NCBI GenBank assembly: GCA_013388895.1
Contig: JACAEK010000013.1
Coordinates: 1 to 64,000, forward strand
Direction of reading: 5' to 3'
DNA: 64,000 nt
Source of the DNA: Candidatus Bathyarchaeota archaeon
Lineage (GTDB): Archaea; Thermoproteota; Bathyarchaeia; Bathyarchaeales; Bathycorpusculaceae
Shown: positions 55,555 through 64,000 of the stretch, piece after piece
How positions within the stretch are numbered: the stretch's first letter is position 1
How the letters are laid out: every line of letters begins with the position of its first letter
Translations under genes and position numbers: made by a program
Notes under the pieces: model-generated
What the model saw: the letters and a program-made list of their open reading frames with translations, nothing else
Told to the model about the DNA's origin: nothing
Database searches by the model: none

Positions 55555-56994
55555 CTACGCTTGCTTTTGCCATTTTTCCAGCAGAAATTTCGGAATATCC
55601 GAAGAGTCTCTTGGTCCCACGAGCACTTGCCAACCACTCAATTCTTCAATTTCGCCACTTAAGCGTGCAGACTTGCCCGGAATTATAAGCTTCCTATGCT
55701 TAACCTTATCCTCAATTCCAGAAGCCTTAATGGCATCAGCAACTTTTTCCGCTGTCAATTTTCTGCCAGCAACCGCGCTGTCCACAGCTATGCCTTCCGT
55801 GTCCACAACCAGCAAATACGTATTCAACTTCGCATTCTCAATGTCCGACGCAACAGTGTAATACGTCAACGCAAAATTCGTCGTAAACATCACAGGCGAA
55901 TCAGCATCAGGCGAACCAAACACTTTCAAACCAGCTTCAACAGCCACAGGCTTACGAGGATCAGTGTAAATATTCTGACGCAAAACAGCATCTGGCAAAA
56001 GCGCCCAACCATCCACACTATGCATCACAACTGCATCTGCATACCGCACAATCAGCATAGCCGCCGTATAAGCCTCCTTCCACTTCACAACTTCTTCAGG
56101 CGCATCACCACGGTCCATCCAAGCAGTCATCGGCACACCCAAAAGCGGAAAACCCAAAAGCTCATCACCGCGTTTACAACCAGCTCTTCGAATCATAGTG
56201 AAATTGTTCAAAGTATCCGCTAAACCATCACCAGCAAAAGTGCCTGGGTCTAGAACTAAATCCTCAACGCCATAAGCCGTCAGCGTTTTCGCCAAAGACC
56301 GCAGAAGCTTCAGATTATTTGGCGCAGAAACTGCCAACGGGCAGTAATACATTAGCGCAAGCTCAGCCATTTCGCGCCAGTTGTCTTTCGTAGCAGCATA
56401 CAGAAGCGGCTTAGCCTTTGGAACAGCCATCAAACCCGCTTCCAAAACATTCGAATTCAAAGAGCACAAAATCAACGGCAAACTAGTGTTTTCAGCCACT
56501 TTTTTAACCAATGCTTTAAACTTGTCCGCATCATTCGACACGGAACGAACCGCAACCATGTCCAATCGTAAAATCTGTCCAATATACTCAAAACTAAACT
56601 TTTCCGCTCGCTTTATACGGTCCAGCACCTCGTCATCAGCCATCTCGTCAGTAACGTCAATCGCAATGGCAGTCGGATTGAAATATGCAAACTCGTGACG
56701 ATATTGGACAAGCTTACCGCCAAGCTTAACGGCACGGTCGCCAACACCCACAACCACTTCACGAATGGGCGGCTTCAGCAACTCCTTCAACTGCTTATAC
56801 GCTTTCTCGTTCTCCTTCTTCAACAACGGCGGACACTGCTCAAGTGAAACTTCACGGTTCACAAGCTTCGTGGCAAAAGCCATACAATTCTCTTCACCGC
56901 ATTCTTTACAGTTTGTCCGTGGAAGAAGCTTATACACATCAATAGGGCTTAATTCTCGAATGCTGCCTTTTGTTTTAGTTTCTCTTTCGCTCAT
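55555..56994 (-). CDS. cdhE: ACDS subunit gamma, corrinoid/Fe-S protein large subunit
   Basis: About 479 residues from ATG 56994 (GTG 57006 would add four residues). The N-terminal CKECGEENCMAFATKLVN with downstream QCPPL binds the [4Fe-4S] cluster. A TIM-barrel region follows (GLMAVPKAKPLLYAATK, DLVLDPGTFAGDGLADTLNN), then the C-terminal corrinoid-binding part. With the delta subunit it takes the methyl group from tetrahydropterin carrier to the ACS A-cluster. It is the last gene of the operon. Confidence 0.93.
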   Translation of the reverse strand: MSERETKTKGSIRELSPIDVYKLLPRTNCKECGEENCMAFATKLVNREVSLEQCPPLLKKENEKAYKQLKELLKPPIREVVVGVGDRAVKLGGKLVQYRHEFAYFNPTAIAIDVTDEMADDEVLDRIKRAEKFSFEYIGQILRLDMVAVRSVSNDADKFKALVKKVAENTSLPLILCSLNSNVLEAGLMAVPKAKPLLYAATKDNWREMAELALMYYCPLAVSAPNNLKLLRSLAKTLTAYGVEDLVLDPGTFAGDGLADTLNNFTMIRRAGCKRGDELLGFPLLGVPMTAWMDRGDAPEEVVKWKEAYTAAMLIVRYADAVVMHSVDGWALLPDAVLRQNIYTDPRKPVAVEAGLKVFGSPDADSPVMFTTNFALTYYTVASDIENAKLNTYLLVVDTEGIAVDSAVAGRKLTAEKVADAIKASGIEDKVKHRKLIIPGKSARLSGEIEELSGWQVLVGPRDSSDIPKFLLEKWQKQA

Positions 56995-57006
56995 GTCTGC
57001 ACGCAC

Positions 57007-58236
57007 CTAAGTTTTCATGGAAACCCATTCAACAAGCCTATCAGCGTTCCCACTGCTTCCACCCAACAACTGCTTAGTAATGTCCTTCAACGTTTTCACA
57101 GCAGCAGGATGCATCATCATAAACAAATCCACACCCGCCAACAACAGCGTTAAGGCGGTAGTGACTTCCCACAAAGGACCACGCAACTCACGAGGCTCCC
57201 ACTCAGGCGCCATCTCCAACCACGCTTCACGCGCAGCCCAAGCATTAGTCGTCCCAGAAGACATCGGATGCGCCAGTTCAGGATCGCCCATCAAACCCGC
57301 AAGCCTAGCCCGCTCCATATTCGTAAACGCATAATCCAGACCATAACCCAACGCAGCAGTCGTCAAATCCATCACAATATCTTCCTTCGGCAAATAATCA
57401 TACAAGATGCGGTTAAGCTCTCTGGCAAGATTCAAATCCATAGGCGTAAAAGACAACGCAGCATGCCCATGTTTTTTGACAAATTTGGCACAACGCTCAA
57501 CATCCATATCCTTCGTAAGCGAACTCATCAGGAAGCGTTCACCGGCAAAAGTCTCAGCAACAGCCTCAAAAACGTCCGCATCCTTCTTCGGATCACCGCA
57601 ACCACCAATCACCAGGGGCACGTCAACAGCCTGCAAAACCTCCTCAACAGTCTTGACAGCTTCTTTCGGCGAAGCATCCTTAACAAGAGGATCAATACTA
57701 ATCAAATGCACAGTCAACAAGTCAGCACCAAACTTCTTAACAGCCAATTTAGCCCATGCCGCGGGGTCTTCTAAAACATCTTTCACATGCATTTTCACAG
57801 CCTTTGCAAGGGGTACTTTCATGTCAAAAACGTCAACTGAAATGACAGGCGGATGAAGTATAGGCTGCTCAAAAGTGTAGAATGGCGGCGCTGTCTCGCC
57901 TCCAATAGTGATTGCTTTTCCGCGGCTTCCACCCTTCTTCTTAGTAGCGCCAAGCGTAACCTCAACTACTTTACCAAGATAGGATTCAACGGGCGGAAAG
58001 AATTCTGCCTCGATAATCTGAGTGGGCTTAGCTTTTGCGGGCGGAGCAAGCTTCGGCATAGCAACGCCGGGAGCAGCAACAGCGCCTGGTTGCAACCAGA
58101 TTTCTAAATCTCCGACTTCCATTTCGAAGTCTTCAAGTTCAATTTCCTGAAGTTTGGCGAGAAGCTCAAGCAAACGCGGATTAAGTTTTAACCCGAATGC
58201 TGATTCGTCTTTCTCATTTTTTGGCAATGCTTTCAC
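57007..58236 (-). CDS. cdhD: ACDS subunit delta, corrinoid/Fe-S protein small subunit
   Basis: A 409-residue protein with a TIM-barrel core: ISVDVFDMKVPLAKAVKMHV, LVIGGCGDPKKDADVFEAV, MDLTTAALGYGLDYAFTNME and PMSSGTTNAWAAREAWLEM are typical of CdhD. An N-terminal segment of about 80 residues, rich in Ala and Pro (VAAPGVAMPKLAPPAKAKP), acts as a linker. It pairs with CdhE. Its start lies inside the 3' end of cdhC (23-base overlap), indicating coupling. Confidence 0.94.
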   Translation of the reverse strand: MKALPKNEKDESAFGLKLNPRLLELLAKLQEIELEDFEMEVGDLEIWLQPGAVAAPGVAMPKLAPPAKAKPTQIIEAEFFPPVESYLGKVVEVTLGATKKKGGSRGKAITIGGETAPPFYTFEQPILHPPVISVDVFDMKVPLAKAVKMHVKDVLEDPAAWAKLAVKKFGADLLTVHLISIDPLVKDASPKEAVKTVEEVLQAVDVPLVIGGCGDPKKDADVFEAVAETFAGERFLMSSLTKDMDVERCAKFVKKHGHAALSFTPMDLNLARELNRILYDYLPKEDIVMDLTTAALGYGLDYAFTNMERARLAGLMGDPELAHPMSSGTTNAWAAREAWLEMAPEWEPRELRGPLWEVTTALTLLLAGVDLFMMMHPAAVKTLKDITKQLLGGSSGNADRLVEWVSMKT

Positions 58237-59635
58237 CTTTTTTCTCGGTTTTTTCTGAGTGAATTATGACTTTTTTGGCGTAGATTTTGGCGTCTTTGAG
58301 GATTATTTTGAATCCGCCAGCAGTTAGTGGCAGAGTTGACGCTGTGATAACGGGAACAGCAGGCGCTTCTTCTCGTGTTTCAGTTGGTGTAGCTTCTGCT
58401 ATGACCACTGCCGCTTCTTTCCAATGCTCTACAACTGGGTGATTATGCTCTTTCAGAAACGCTTTCAAATCGTCAACTGTTTTCGCATTTTCTTCTGTGG
58501 CGATTTTGTCCACAAGCTCGGCTGGAATGAAGTCTTTAACCCTCTCCTTTACCTCTTTCGGAAGCCAAACTACACGTTTCCAGCCGCCGTCAGCCTGCAA
58601 AAACTTTGGCGAACGCATGTATTCAATAGATAACCCGTGGAACCCGTCTACTTGGCGACCGCCAGCAGTGGAATCTGCAATCGTTGAGAAGGCTAAGCCG
58701 TTAACTGATGCCTCCTTATAGCCTCGGTGAACTATGCCGAAACCGTCCACTTCTGGAATGTAGAAGGCTACACCTTCGAAACAGCCACAAGAGGTGTGCG
58801 GATAACCGAAACTTGTGTAGAGCCACACTCTAGTGATTTCGCCTAGAGACTTCTTTTTCACGGCTTCGTTTACGCCGGAAAATTCGCCTTTCTCAGCGTC
58901 AACCAACTCTCCTTTTTCGATGGCGAATACAGGTCCTTTGGGGTCGATGCTGGCTGCTGCTCTTCCGTCAAACCAGCTTATGGCACCACAATTCGAGTAG
59001 CGCTGAGGCGTGATTACGCAAACGTGAGTAGGCGCAAAAGATTGGCATAGGGCGCATCCGTAAAACCTGTCAACTTCCTCGTCTTTCAGTCCCCTTGCCC
59101 TGGCATCTCTTGCCTCGTAGATTCCCAAAGCTTCATTATAGAGCGGTTTCACTTTTTCAGGGTCTGTGAAGAAGGTTACTTGCATTTTTTCAATTATGGG
59201 CAGTTCGCTTTTGAAAAGTCTATGCAGAACCTTTCCGATATATTCAAACGAGTTTAAGCCTTTTTGGAACGATTTTTTGCTCAATCGCATCCAAATGTCA
59301 TAACGCTGGTTAAGGTGCATAAAGCCCTCGATGAAGTTGCAGTATGCGTGGATGCGCCTTTCTACGACTCCTTCAAGTTCTGGCTCAAGCTGTGGCCCAG
59401 CTACTTCGATGAGTATGCCGAAGCTGTAGCTTTTGCCTTCTTGCATGTCTTTTAAGTCAGGTCTAACTATGGTTATTTTTCCGTCTTCAATTTCTTCAGG
59501 TTTTTTCACTCTTGCCAGTTCGAATTTTTCTTTGATGTCTGGTCCGCCTAGTTCAATGTGCATGTCGTTTCTGCGGATTCTTTCGCCTTCGTAGATTACG
59601 CCTACGTCGACTGGTATGTCTTCAAACATTGACAT
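58214..59635 (-). CDS. cdhC: ACDS subunit beta, acetyl-CoA synthase
   Basis: A 473-residue subunit. FYGCALCQSFAPTHVCVITP and HTSCGCFEGVAFYIPEVDG (about residues 193-295) supply the cysteines of the A-cluster, including the CGC pair that binds the two nickel atoms. STIADSTAGGRQVDGFHG is another signature. It condenses methyl, CO and CoA to acetyl-CoA, or cleaves it. A C-terminal tail rich in Glu and Lys extends about 40 residues after the last core strand. It starts at ATG 59635 and follows cdhB by 3 bases. Confidence 0.95.
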   Translation of the reverse strand: MSMFEDIPVDVGVIYEGERIRRNDMHIELGGPDIKEKFELARVKKPEEIEDGKITIVRPDLKDMQEGKSYSFGILIEVAGPQLEPELEGVVERRIHAYCNFIEGFMHLNQRYDIWMRLSKKSFQKGLNSFEYIGKVLHRLFKSELPIIEKMQVTFFTDPEKVKPLYNEALGIYEARDARARGLKDEEVDRFYGCALCQSFAPTHVCVITPQRYSNCGAISWFDGRAAASIDPKGPVFAIEKGELVDAEKGEFSGVNEAVKKKSLGEITRVWLYTSFGYPHTSCGCFEGVAFYIPEVDGFGIVHRGYKEASVNGLAFSTIADSTAGGRQVDGFHGLSIEYMRSPKFLQADGGWKRVVWLPKEVKERVKDFIPAELVDKIATEENAKTVDDLKAFLKEHNHPVVEHWKEAAVVIAEATPTETREEAPAVPVITASTLPLTAGGFKIILKDAKIYAKKVIIHSEKTEKKGESIAKK

Positions 59636-59638
59636 TTT

Positions 59639-60184
59639 CTAGTTTCCTCCAAGTTTGTTTACTATAATTTCTATATTGTCTTTCCAATCTTTGATTGAGA
59701 GGTTTGGAAATGACCATGATGCATGTGGGTTGTAAAATCTGTCGAGGCTTATGGTTTTAAGATTTGTGGAGAAATGCTTCAGCCCAGACAATATGACAAA
59801 TTCCATGTAGTAGGGCAATCCCATGAATAATGCTAAATCGTAAGGTCCGTTTCCATCTAAACCCTTCCATTCAGAATCTGCAAGTCTGTCGCCTATGTCC
59901 ATGGCAGGCATGTGAGTCGCAGAACTGAAACCTCTCTTGATAAATTCGCTCACTACGTGTGCTGTTGCTACTACTGGGATTCCAGCTGCATTGCTCATGC
60001 GAATAGCGTAGTCAATCATTTTGGCATCTTCTGAATAATCTTCAGCAGCCAAATGCCCAACAACAATAAGCGGACGCTTAGCTTTCTTCACCATTGCAGC
60101 AACCACCTCAGGTTTCAAGATGAGTAAAGCTTTCTTTGGGCCTGCAATTTCGGCTGTCTGCCAAGGTTCTTCCTTCACACCCAT
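59639..60184 (-). CDS. cdhB: ACDS subunit epsilon
   Basis: A 181-residue protein of the CdhB family. PLIVVGHLAAEDYSEDAKMI, AAGIPVVATAHVVSEFIKRG and HFSTNLKTISLDRFYNPHA (about residues 38-165) are typical. It associates with the alpha subunit, where it may support electron transfer or docking. Its gene lies between cdhA and cdhC with 2-3 base gaps, in the usual order. Confidence 0.93.
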   Translation of the reverse strand: MGVKEEPWQTAEIAGPKKALLILKPEVVAAMVKKAKRPLIVVGHLAAEDYSEDAKMIDYAIRMSNAAGIPVVATAHVVSEFIKRGFSSATHMPAMDIGDRLADSEWKGLDGNGPYDLALFMGLPYYMEFVILSGLKHFSTNLKTISLDRFYNPHASWSFPNLSIKDWKDNIEIIVNKLGGN

Positions 60185-60186
60185 GT

Positions 60187-62538
60187 TTATTCACCTTTAG
60201 TTTTTCTGATAAGTCTAGGAAGAAGCGTTGGATCTGGAATTCCCATCTCCTTCCATTCCTTCTTTTCCAGAATTTTGAGAATTTCATCTTTCATCGTAAT
60301 CGGTATATCGGCCTGATTTCTGACATATAGGTGAATATCATCTGGCATAACGCTGTAAAGACGCTTGTGCAAATCAATGTAATGGGTCAATTTTACAGCG
60401 CGCCCCTTGCTTGTGTCATTGGGTCTCATGCAAAGTTTTGCTATAAGCACCATGGCTTCTTCTTTGGTCTCAGCGGCAGTGAACAAATGCTCTGGAGTTG
60501 GACCCACGTAGACTTTTTCCCCAGTTCTGGCGTTATACACGTACCAATCTTCATCTATATCCTTTCTTCCAAGCAGCATTCGACGATATTTTGAACCGTG
60601 AGGCCCAACGATTACTGGCACGCCAAGCCTCCAGAAGCCAGAAGCTATTGAGGCTGCCTTCTGCGACATAGCGCCCCAAGCCAGTCCAACTGCTCCCACT
60701 CGGTTAAGAATGTAATCAGCTATTTCTTCATAATTAGCCCGCAGCTTTCTTTTCGCAAATATGCTGGCAATTTTGATGGCAGCACCGGCTATGTGAGGGT
60801 TGGAGACACATGAACCAACATTGAGGATGCCGCCTGCATCAAAAGCGCCTGGATATTTCTCGTATATGGTTTTTCCTTCCTCATCTTTGACCATGGCCAT
60901 TGACATAGCTGCACACCCAGACGTGACGACGATAAACCTACGTTTGGCAAACTCTTCGGCAATCTCTGCAACTTCTTTTCCGCCTTTTGGATAGTTTGCG
61001 CATCCCACTAACGCAACTACTCCAGGAATTTCACCCAAGACTATGGGTCCGCCGACATTTCTTATCTCTACGTCTTGAATTGCTCCACGTCCGACCCGCA
61101 TCTTGAATTTTTCCTTTAGCAACTGTTCTTCTCCAGCTTTTACAATGAAGCTATGAAGCGGAAAGTCGTTGGGGCAAGCGCTGTCACAACGACCGCAGCC
61201 AATACAATCCTCAAGAATGTCGGCTAAAGGATTAAGGTCTCCTTTTGCAGCAGCCTTCATTGCTTTGGGAATAGGCATGTTATTTGGACATGCCCGCATA
61301 CACTCGTTACATTCTGTGCACTCTTGAGCATCCTTAATGATTTCTTCTTTTTTTGGAATAATGCTGAATTTGTTCCTTTTCGGAGCCACCTTCAACACAG
61401 TTTCAACTGCAACTTCGCCTACCTTGTCTGGGTTTAAAATTAACGCTCCTGGAACTTTTCCTTCAACCAAGTCTGATATGACCTGTTCTGACGGATTTTC
61501 TGTTCTATTTTCAAGTCCAAGACAGTTTTTGGGACTGGAAGCAATTACGGGCGCTTTGACTTTTTGGGCTTCCACCAGTGCGTCTGCGCGGATGCATTGC
61601 TCATCTACTACGATGAGGTCTGCTAACCCGCTTCGTATATAACGCAACTGCCAAGATATGGGACCAACTATTTTCGCCATCGAACTATACCGTGTAATGT
61701 CGTGAGCCGTGCAGCATATACCTACCACCTCCACTTTTCCAAGTAATCCCTTATCAGTCAAATAGTCAATTATTCCAACAGAAGAAGGCACATTATGCCC
61801 AATAACCAAAATTGTAGGTTTGGATACGTCTGCTGCAGCGAAGCCTAAATCTGTCAACGGTGCTTCAGGGTCAGCCTTTGGAAAACCCAGCACCGAAATC
61901 TGCGCCAGATCCGCAATTTCCATGCCAACCTGATCAACCATCCCAGCGTGAAGAACCTTCGATTCAAAATCTAAATTGCTTCCCTCTTGTCCAGTGTGAG
62001 TAGCAGAAAGAAGATGGGTAACTTGCTTTTCGCAATACTCTAGAGCGTCCTCCAAATCCTTCAGCCTTTCAGCTTTGATACCGCAAACTAAACGAGTTAC
62101 GGGAGCTTCTATGTCTATGTTCAAGCCACCTACATTAAGGGGAGTATTTCGATCATATTTCTCCATGAGGTGTTCCACCAGATGCCTTGCATGTGCAATA
62201 TGTGTAGCAGCTCCAATGCAGCATGCGAGAAGAACAATGCGCGATTGCTGTGCGGCCATATTTAATCCACAAGCACCTCGTTTATCGCCAGTCAAGTCGC
62301 ATTTTCCGAAAGTGCAAAGACAACAGACGTCGCAGAAGGGTAAGTAAAATGGTTTGTAGCGTTGAAGCAGTTTCATGTCCCAATCTCTTAGTGTGGTTAT
62401 TTCTGGAAAGGGTGTTGGACCCATCGGCTCCGCCCATTTCTCCTCAACAATCCTGCCGATAGAAAGTTCAAGATTCTTGAAAAGACCAACATCAGTCTTA
62501 AACTCGTCAACTTTAACGTGTACGCCTTTTTTGCTCAA
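60187..62538 (-). CDS. cdhA: ACDS subunit alpha, nickel carbon monoxide dehydrogenase
   Basis: A 783-residue CODH. The N-terminal CDVCCLCTFGKCDLTG (about residues 68-83) binds the B- and D-clusters. Two ferredoxin-type sets, CTECNECMRACPNNMP and CIGCGRCDSACPNDFP (about 408-465), are specific to the archaeal subunit. The C-cluster region includes VALVGCANYPKGGK and LNVGSCVSNPHIAG. It interconverts CO2 and CO with reduced ferredoxin. The first gene of the cdhABCDE cluster; the CooC-type genes lie upstream after a 114-base gap. Confidence 0.96.
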   Translation of the reverse strand: MSKKGVHVKVDEFKTDVGLFKNLELSIGRIVEEKWAEPMGPTPFPEITTLRDWDMKLLQRYKPFYLPFCDVCCLCTFGKCDLTGDKRGACGLNMAAQQSRIVLLACCIGAATHIAHARHLVEHLMEKYDRNTPLNVGGLNIDIEAPVTRLVCGIKAERLKDLEDALEYCEKQVTHLLSATHTGQEGSNLDFESKVLHAGMVDQVGMEIADLAQISVLGFPKADPEAPLTDLGFAAADVSKPTILVIGHNVPSSVGIIDYLTDKGLLGKVEVVGICCTAHDITRYSSMAKIVGPISWQLRYIRSGLADLIVVDEQCIRADALVEAQKVKAPVIASSPKNCLGLENRTENPSEQVISDLVEGKVPGALILNPDKVGEVAVETVLKVAPKRNKFSIIPKKEEIIKDAQECTECNECMRACPNNMPIPKAMKAAAKGDLNPLADILEDCIGCGRCDSACPNDFPLHSFIVKAGEEQLLKEKFKMRVGRGAIQDVEIRNVGGPIVLGEIPGVVALVGCANYPKGGKEVAEIAEEFAKRRFIVVTSGCAAMSMAMVKDEEGKTIYEKYPGAFDAGGILNVGSCVSNPHIAGAAIKIASIFAKRKLRANYEEIADYILNRVGAVGLAWGAMSQKAASIASGFWRLGVPVIVGPHGSKYRRMLLGRKDIDEDWYVYNARTGEKVYVGPTPEHLFTAAETKEEAMVLIAKLCMRPNDTSKGRAVKLTHYIDLHKRLYSVMPDDIHLYVRNQADIPITMKDEILKILEKKEWKEMGIPDPTLLPRLIRKTKGE

Positions 62539-62652
62539 AGTTTAAGCACGATCCAAAGGTTTAGAAGTAATATGGTTGATGATGTTTGATTTTAAGTTTT
62601 CTAGAACAGCTTTCTATTAAGCATGAACCAAACCTAACAGACAAAAACCCAA
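62539..62652 (-). promoter_or_regulatory. Intergenic region upstream of cdhA
   Basis: A 114-base A/T-rich region between the CooC-type gene and cdhA. On the minus strand AACTTAAAATC (about 62590-62600) is a weak TATA-like element about 55 bases upstream of the cdhA start. It could allow the structural genes to be expressed separately from the maturation genes. No operator is recognisable. Confidence 0.3.
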
Positions 62653-63423
62653 TCACAGCCTAACGTAGCCAGCCTTTCGCATGATCTCCCTAACAGAAGC
62701 ATAAGCTGGAGAATCAAGGGGCAAATCAAGCAACGATTTCCCAGCCAAAACATGCTCCTCAACCATTTTATCATGGGCTATCTTGCCCAGAAACTCGAAT
62801 CTTAAAGCTTTTTTGGCTTGCTCTTCTAGGCTTGTTGGGAACCTGAAACCGCCAACAACATAGAATGTTTTGAAGTCTATTTTGACTTCTTGGGCAATAC
62901 GATATGCACGTTCAACATGGTCAAACGATTTTTTAGACGGGTCAATAACGTCGAATATGTCGTCTACTTTTGACGTGATTCTGCGGTTTAGATGCTCTAA
63001 GCCTGCGGGCGAGTCTATAAGCACGTACTTGTAGGTTTTGGTTAAGGATTCTAAGGCGCCTTTTAATGCGGCGTTTGGCATGCAGTAGCATCCTTCAACC
63101 CACTTCGTTCCGAGAGCTAGAAAATCGAAGAAATTGCCTTCATACATGCCGTAAGTCCAAATTTTGTTTTCAATGCGTTCAGTGGGCGCTATGCCAACAG
63201 TTGTTCCGCCCTGCTCCAAAAAAGTCTCCACAAGAAGCTCCGAAATCGTTTTCTTCCCCTCTTGTTTGAGGTCTACGCCAACCATTTCAGCCAAGTTCTG
63301 GTCTGGGTCAGCATCCACCAAAAGCAAAGGCGTATCGCCTGCCTCGATTAAGTGTTTAGCCATTAAAGCCACGAAGCTTGTTTTGCCAGTTCCCCCGCGA
63401 CCTATTGTAACAATTGTCTTCAT
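62653..63423 (-). CDS. CooC-type CODH maturation ATPase (paralogue 1)
   Basis: A 256-residue SIMIBI-class ATPase from ATG 63423 (an upstream in-frame start at 63444 would overlap the preceding gene). The deviant P-loop TIGRGGTGKTSFVALMA opens the protein, LLVDADPDQNLAEMVG follows, and EGCYCMPNAALK (about residues 116-127) carries the Cys-x-Cys that binds nickel in CooC dimers. YVLIDSPAGLEHLNRRI is the switch. It inserts nickel into CODH or ACS. Located just upstream of cdhA on the same strand. Confidence 0.88.
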   Translation of the reverse strand: MKTIVTIGRGGTGKTSFVALMAKHLIEAGDTPLLLVDADPDQNLAEMVGVDLKQEGKKTISELLVETFLEQGGTTVGIAPTERIENKIWTYGMYEGNFFDFLALGTKWVEGCYCMPNAALKGALESLTKTYKYVLIDSPAGLEHLNRRITSKVDDIFDVIDPSKKSFDHVERAYRIAQEVKIDFKTFYVVGGFRFPTSLEEQAKKALRFEFLGKIAHDKMVEEHVLAGKSLLDLPLDSPAYASVREIMRKAGYVRL

Positions 63424-63440
63424 GTTTCTTCTTACTCCTT

Positions 63441-64000
63441 TCATGCGAGTTTTGTGTGTAATTTGCCTATTACTTGCATAGCTGCGGAATCTTCATATTT
63501 AAGTGGTGTTTCTCCCCGCATTTCAGCCTCTACAACTTTGGAGTCATAGGGCACAAAATCCAAAATCTGCAAGTTATTTTTCTCGGCAAATCTTTCCACG
63601 GTTTCTTTTTGAATGTTATTGGCTATTTTGTTTGCGATGAGGAGAGCTTGCTTGATGTCGGTTTTTGTGGCTAAATCATGTATGTGTTTGGCTGTTTCTA
63701 AGGCTTTCACGTTTGCATCTGCCACAATGAGCAGCGTGTCTACGTGTTTTGCTGTTCCTCTACCCATATGCTCAACACCTGCTTCCATGTCGAGAATAAC
63801 CGCTTCGTCCCGCTCAACTACCAGATGGAGAAGCAAAGAACGAACAACAGCGTTGGCTGGGCAAGTGCAGCCAGAACCCGCCGATTTCACAGTACCCATA
63901 ACTATGAGGTTTACGCCGAAAGAAGTTTGCACAGAATATTCACGAACAATATCGTCAACGGTGAAGGAAAGCCTGTAAACGCCCGAATAGTCTGTAGTTG
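63441..64000 (-). CDS. CooC-type maturation ATPase (paralogue 2, partial)
   Basis: The 5' end lies beyond the right edge of the window; reading continues from base 64000 as DYSGVYRLSFTVDDIVREYS. The core has VMGTVKSAGSGCTCPANAVV with the Cys-x-Cys pair, EAVILDMEAGVEHMGRGTAK (switch II) and LLIVADANVKALETAKHIHD. It is related to, but distinct from, paralogue 1, which lacks its MEAGVEH sequence. Two CooC-type genes suggest one for the CODH C-cluster and one for the ACS A-cluster. The two genes are 17 bases apart. Confidence 0.88.
   Translation of the reverse strand, partial: TTDYSGVYRLSFTVDDIVREYSVQTSFGVNLIVMGTVKSAGSGCTCPANAVVRSLLLHLVVERDEAVILDMEAGVEHMGRGTAKHVDTLLIVADANVKALETAKHIHDLATKTDIKQALLIANKIANNIQKETVERFAEKNNLQILDFVPYDSKVVEAEMRGETPLKYEDSAAMQVIGKLHTKLA

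Noticed and set aside
55696-56223. 175-codon plus-strand frame inside cdhE
   Set aside because: Antisense to a well-supported ACDS subunit; Arg/His/Ser-rich translation is typical of a shadow.
52343-58236. T/G-rich coding strands of the presenilin, ferredoxin, cdhD and cdhE genes as a replication switch or foreign island
   Set aside because: The bias changes gene by gene and lies on both strands, so it does not mark an origin, and the genes are ordinary for the lineage. A cumulative skew over the whole chromosome would be needed.
1-64000. tRNA, rRNA, CRISPR array or insertion sequence
   Set aside because: Reading the gaps between genes gave no T-loop/cloverleaf sequence, no regular direct repeats with spacers, and no transposase or terminal inverted repeats. 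A proper scan with tRNAscan-SE or a repeat finder could still reveal one.

Overview
This 64 kb window is archaeal chromosome. It encodes a TATA-binding protein, an archaeosine tRNA-guanine transglycosylase, a geranylgeranyl (ether-lipid) reductase, an Sm-like protein, a CPSF-like beta-CASP nuclease, archaemetzincin, a diphthamide-type ATPase, F420 synthesis (CofE) and a five-subunit acetyl-CoA decarbonylase/synthase. Promoters look like archaeal TATA elements, and TTG and GTG starts are common. The ACDS operon without methanogenesis genes in view, plus a small Cren7-like zinc-ribbon protein, fits a TACK-lineage acetogen-like archaeon such as Bathyarchaeia. That placement is inference. I saw no tRNA, rRNA, CRISPR array or insertion sequence.

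Layout. 0-12 kb: end of a LarA-like nickel enzyme gene, an MFS transporter, a DUF885 peptidase, an MBL-fold hydrolase, pyrE, tbp, an exported BNR-repeat protein with a CPBP-type membrane protein that lacks its metal histidines, a fused and frameshifted DppB-DppC permease, and signal peptidase I. 12-24 kb: Cren7-like protein, Lhr helicase, a lysine-methyltransferase-like protein, thioesterase, Dph6, geranylgeranyl reductase, an HxlR-type regulator, a decayed asparagine-synthetase-like gene, PEP carboxykinase and a site-2 protease. 24.6-28.4 kb: a glycosyltransferase, two truncated glycosyltransferase remnants meeting tail to tail, a glyoxalase-II-like protein and cofE.

28.6-42.5 kb is the most distinctive region. 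A 905-residue beta-helix/PKD/Ig-repeat surface protein is followed by a TadA/ArlI-type ATPase, a TadC/ArlJ-type membrane platform, six pilin-like or single-TM exported proteins (one of about 805 residues with an inserted MAM-like domain) and an A24 prepilin peptidase. This looks like a complete, compact type IV pilus system whose structural subunits I cannot match to a named archaeal pilus.

43-54 kb: PfkB kinase, glmM-glmU for UDP-GlcNAc, SmAP, PAC2 protein, tgtA, a PHP phosphoesterase, an aCPSF2-like nuclease, archaemetzincin, a presenilin-type protease, a previously easy-to-miss CooT nickel protein, a ferredoxin and a stand-alone RAM domain. 54.5-55.3 kb: a frameshifted GNAT gene and a coupled Cys-rich small ORF with an in-frame TAG. 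55.5-64 kb (minus strand): two CooC-type ATPases followed by cdhA-cdhB-cdhC-cdhD-cdhE, the carbonyl branch of the archaeal Wood-Ljungdahl pathway. CooT, CooC and the CODH subunit give a nickel-maturation theme to the right end.

Several genes carry single lesions (permease fusion, AsnA-like gene, glycosyltransferase, GNAT, small Cys protein). Some could be assembly errors, since one lesion lies in a run of seven G.
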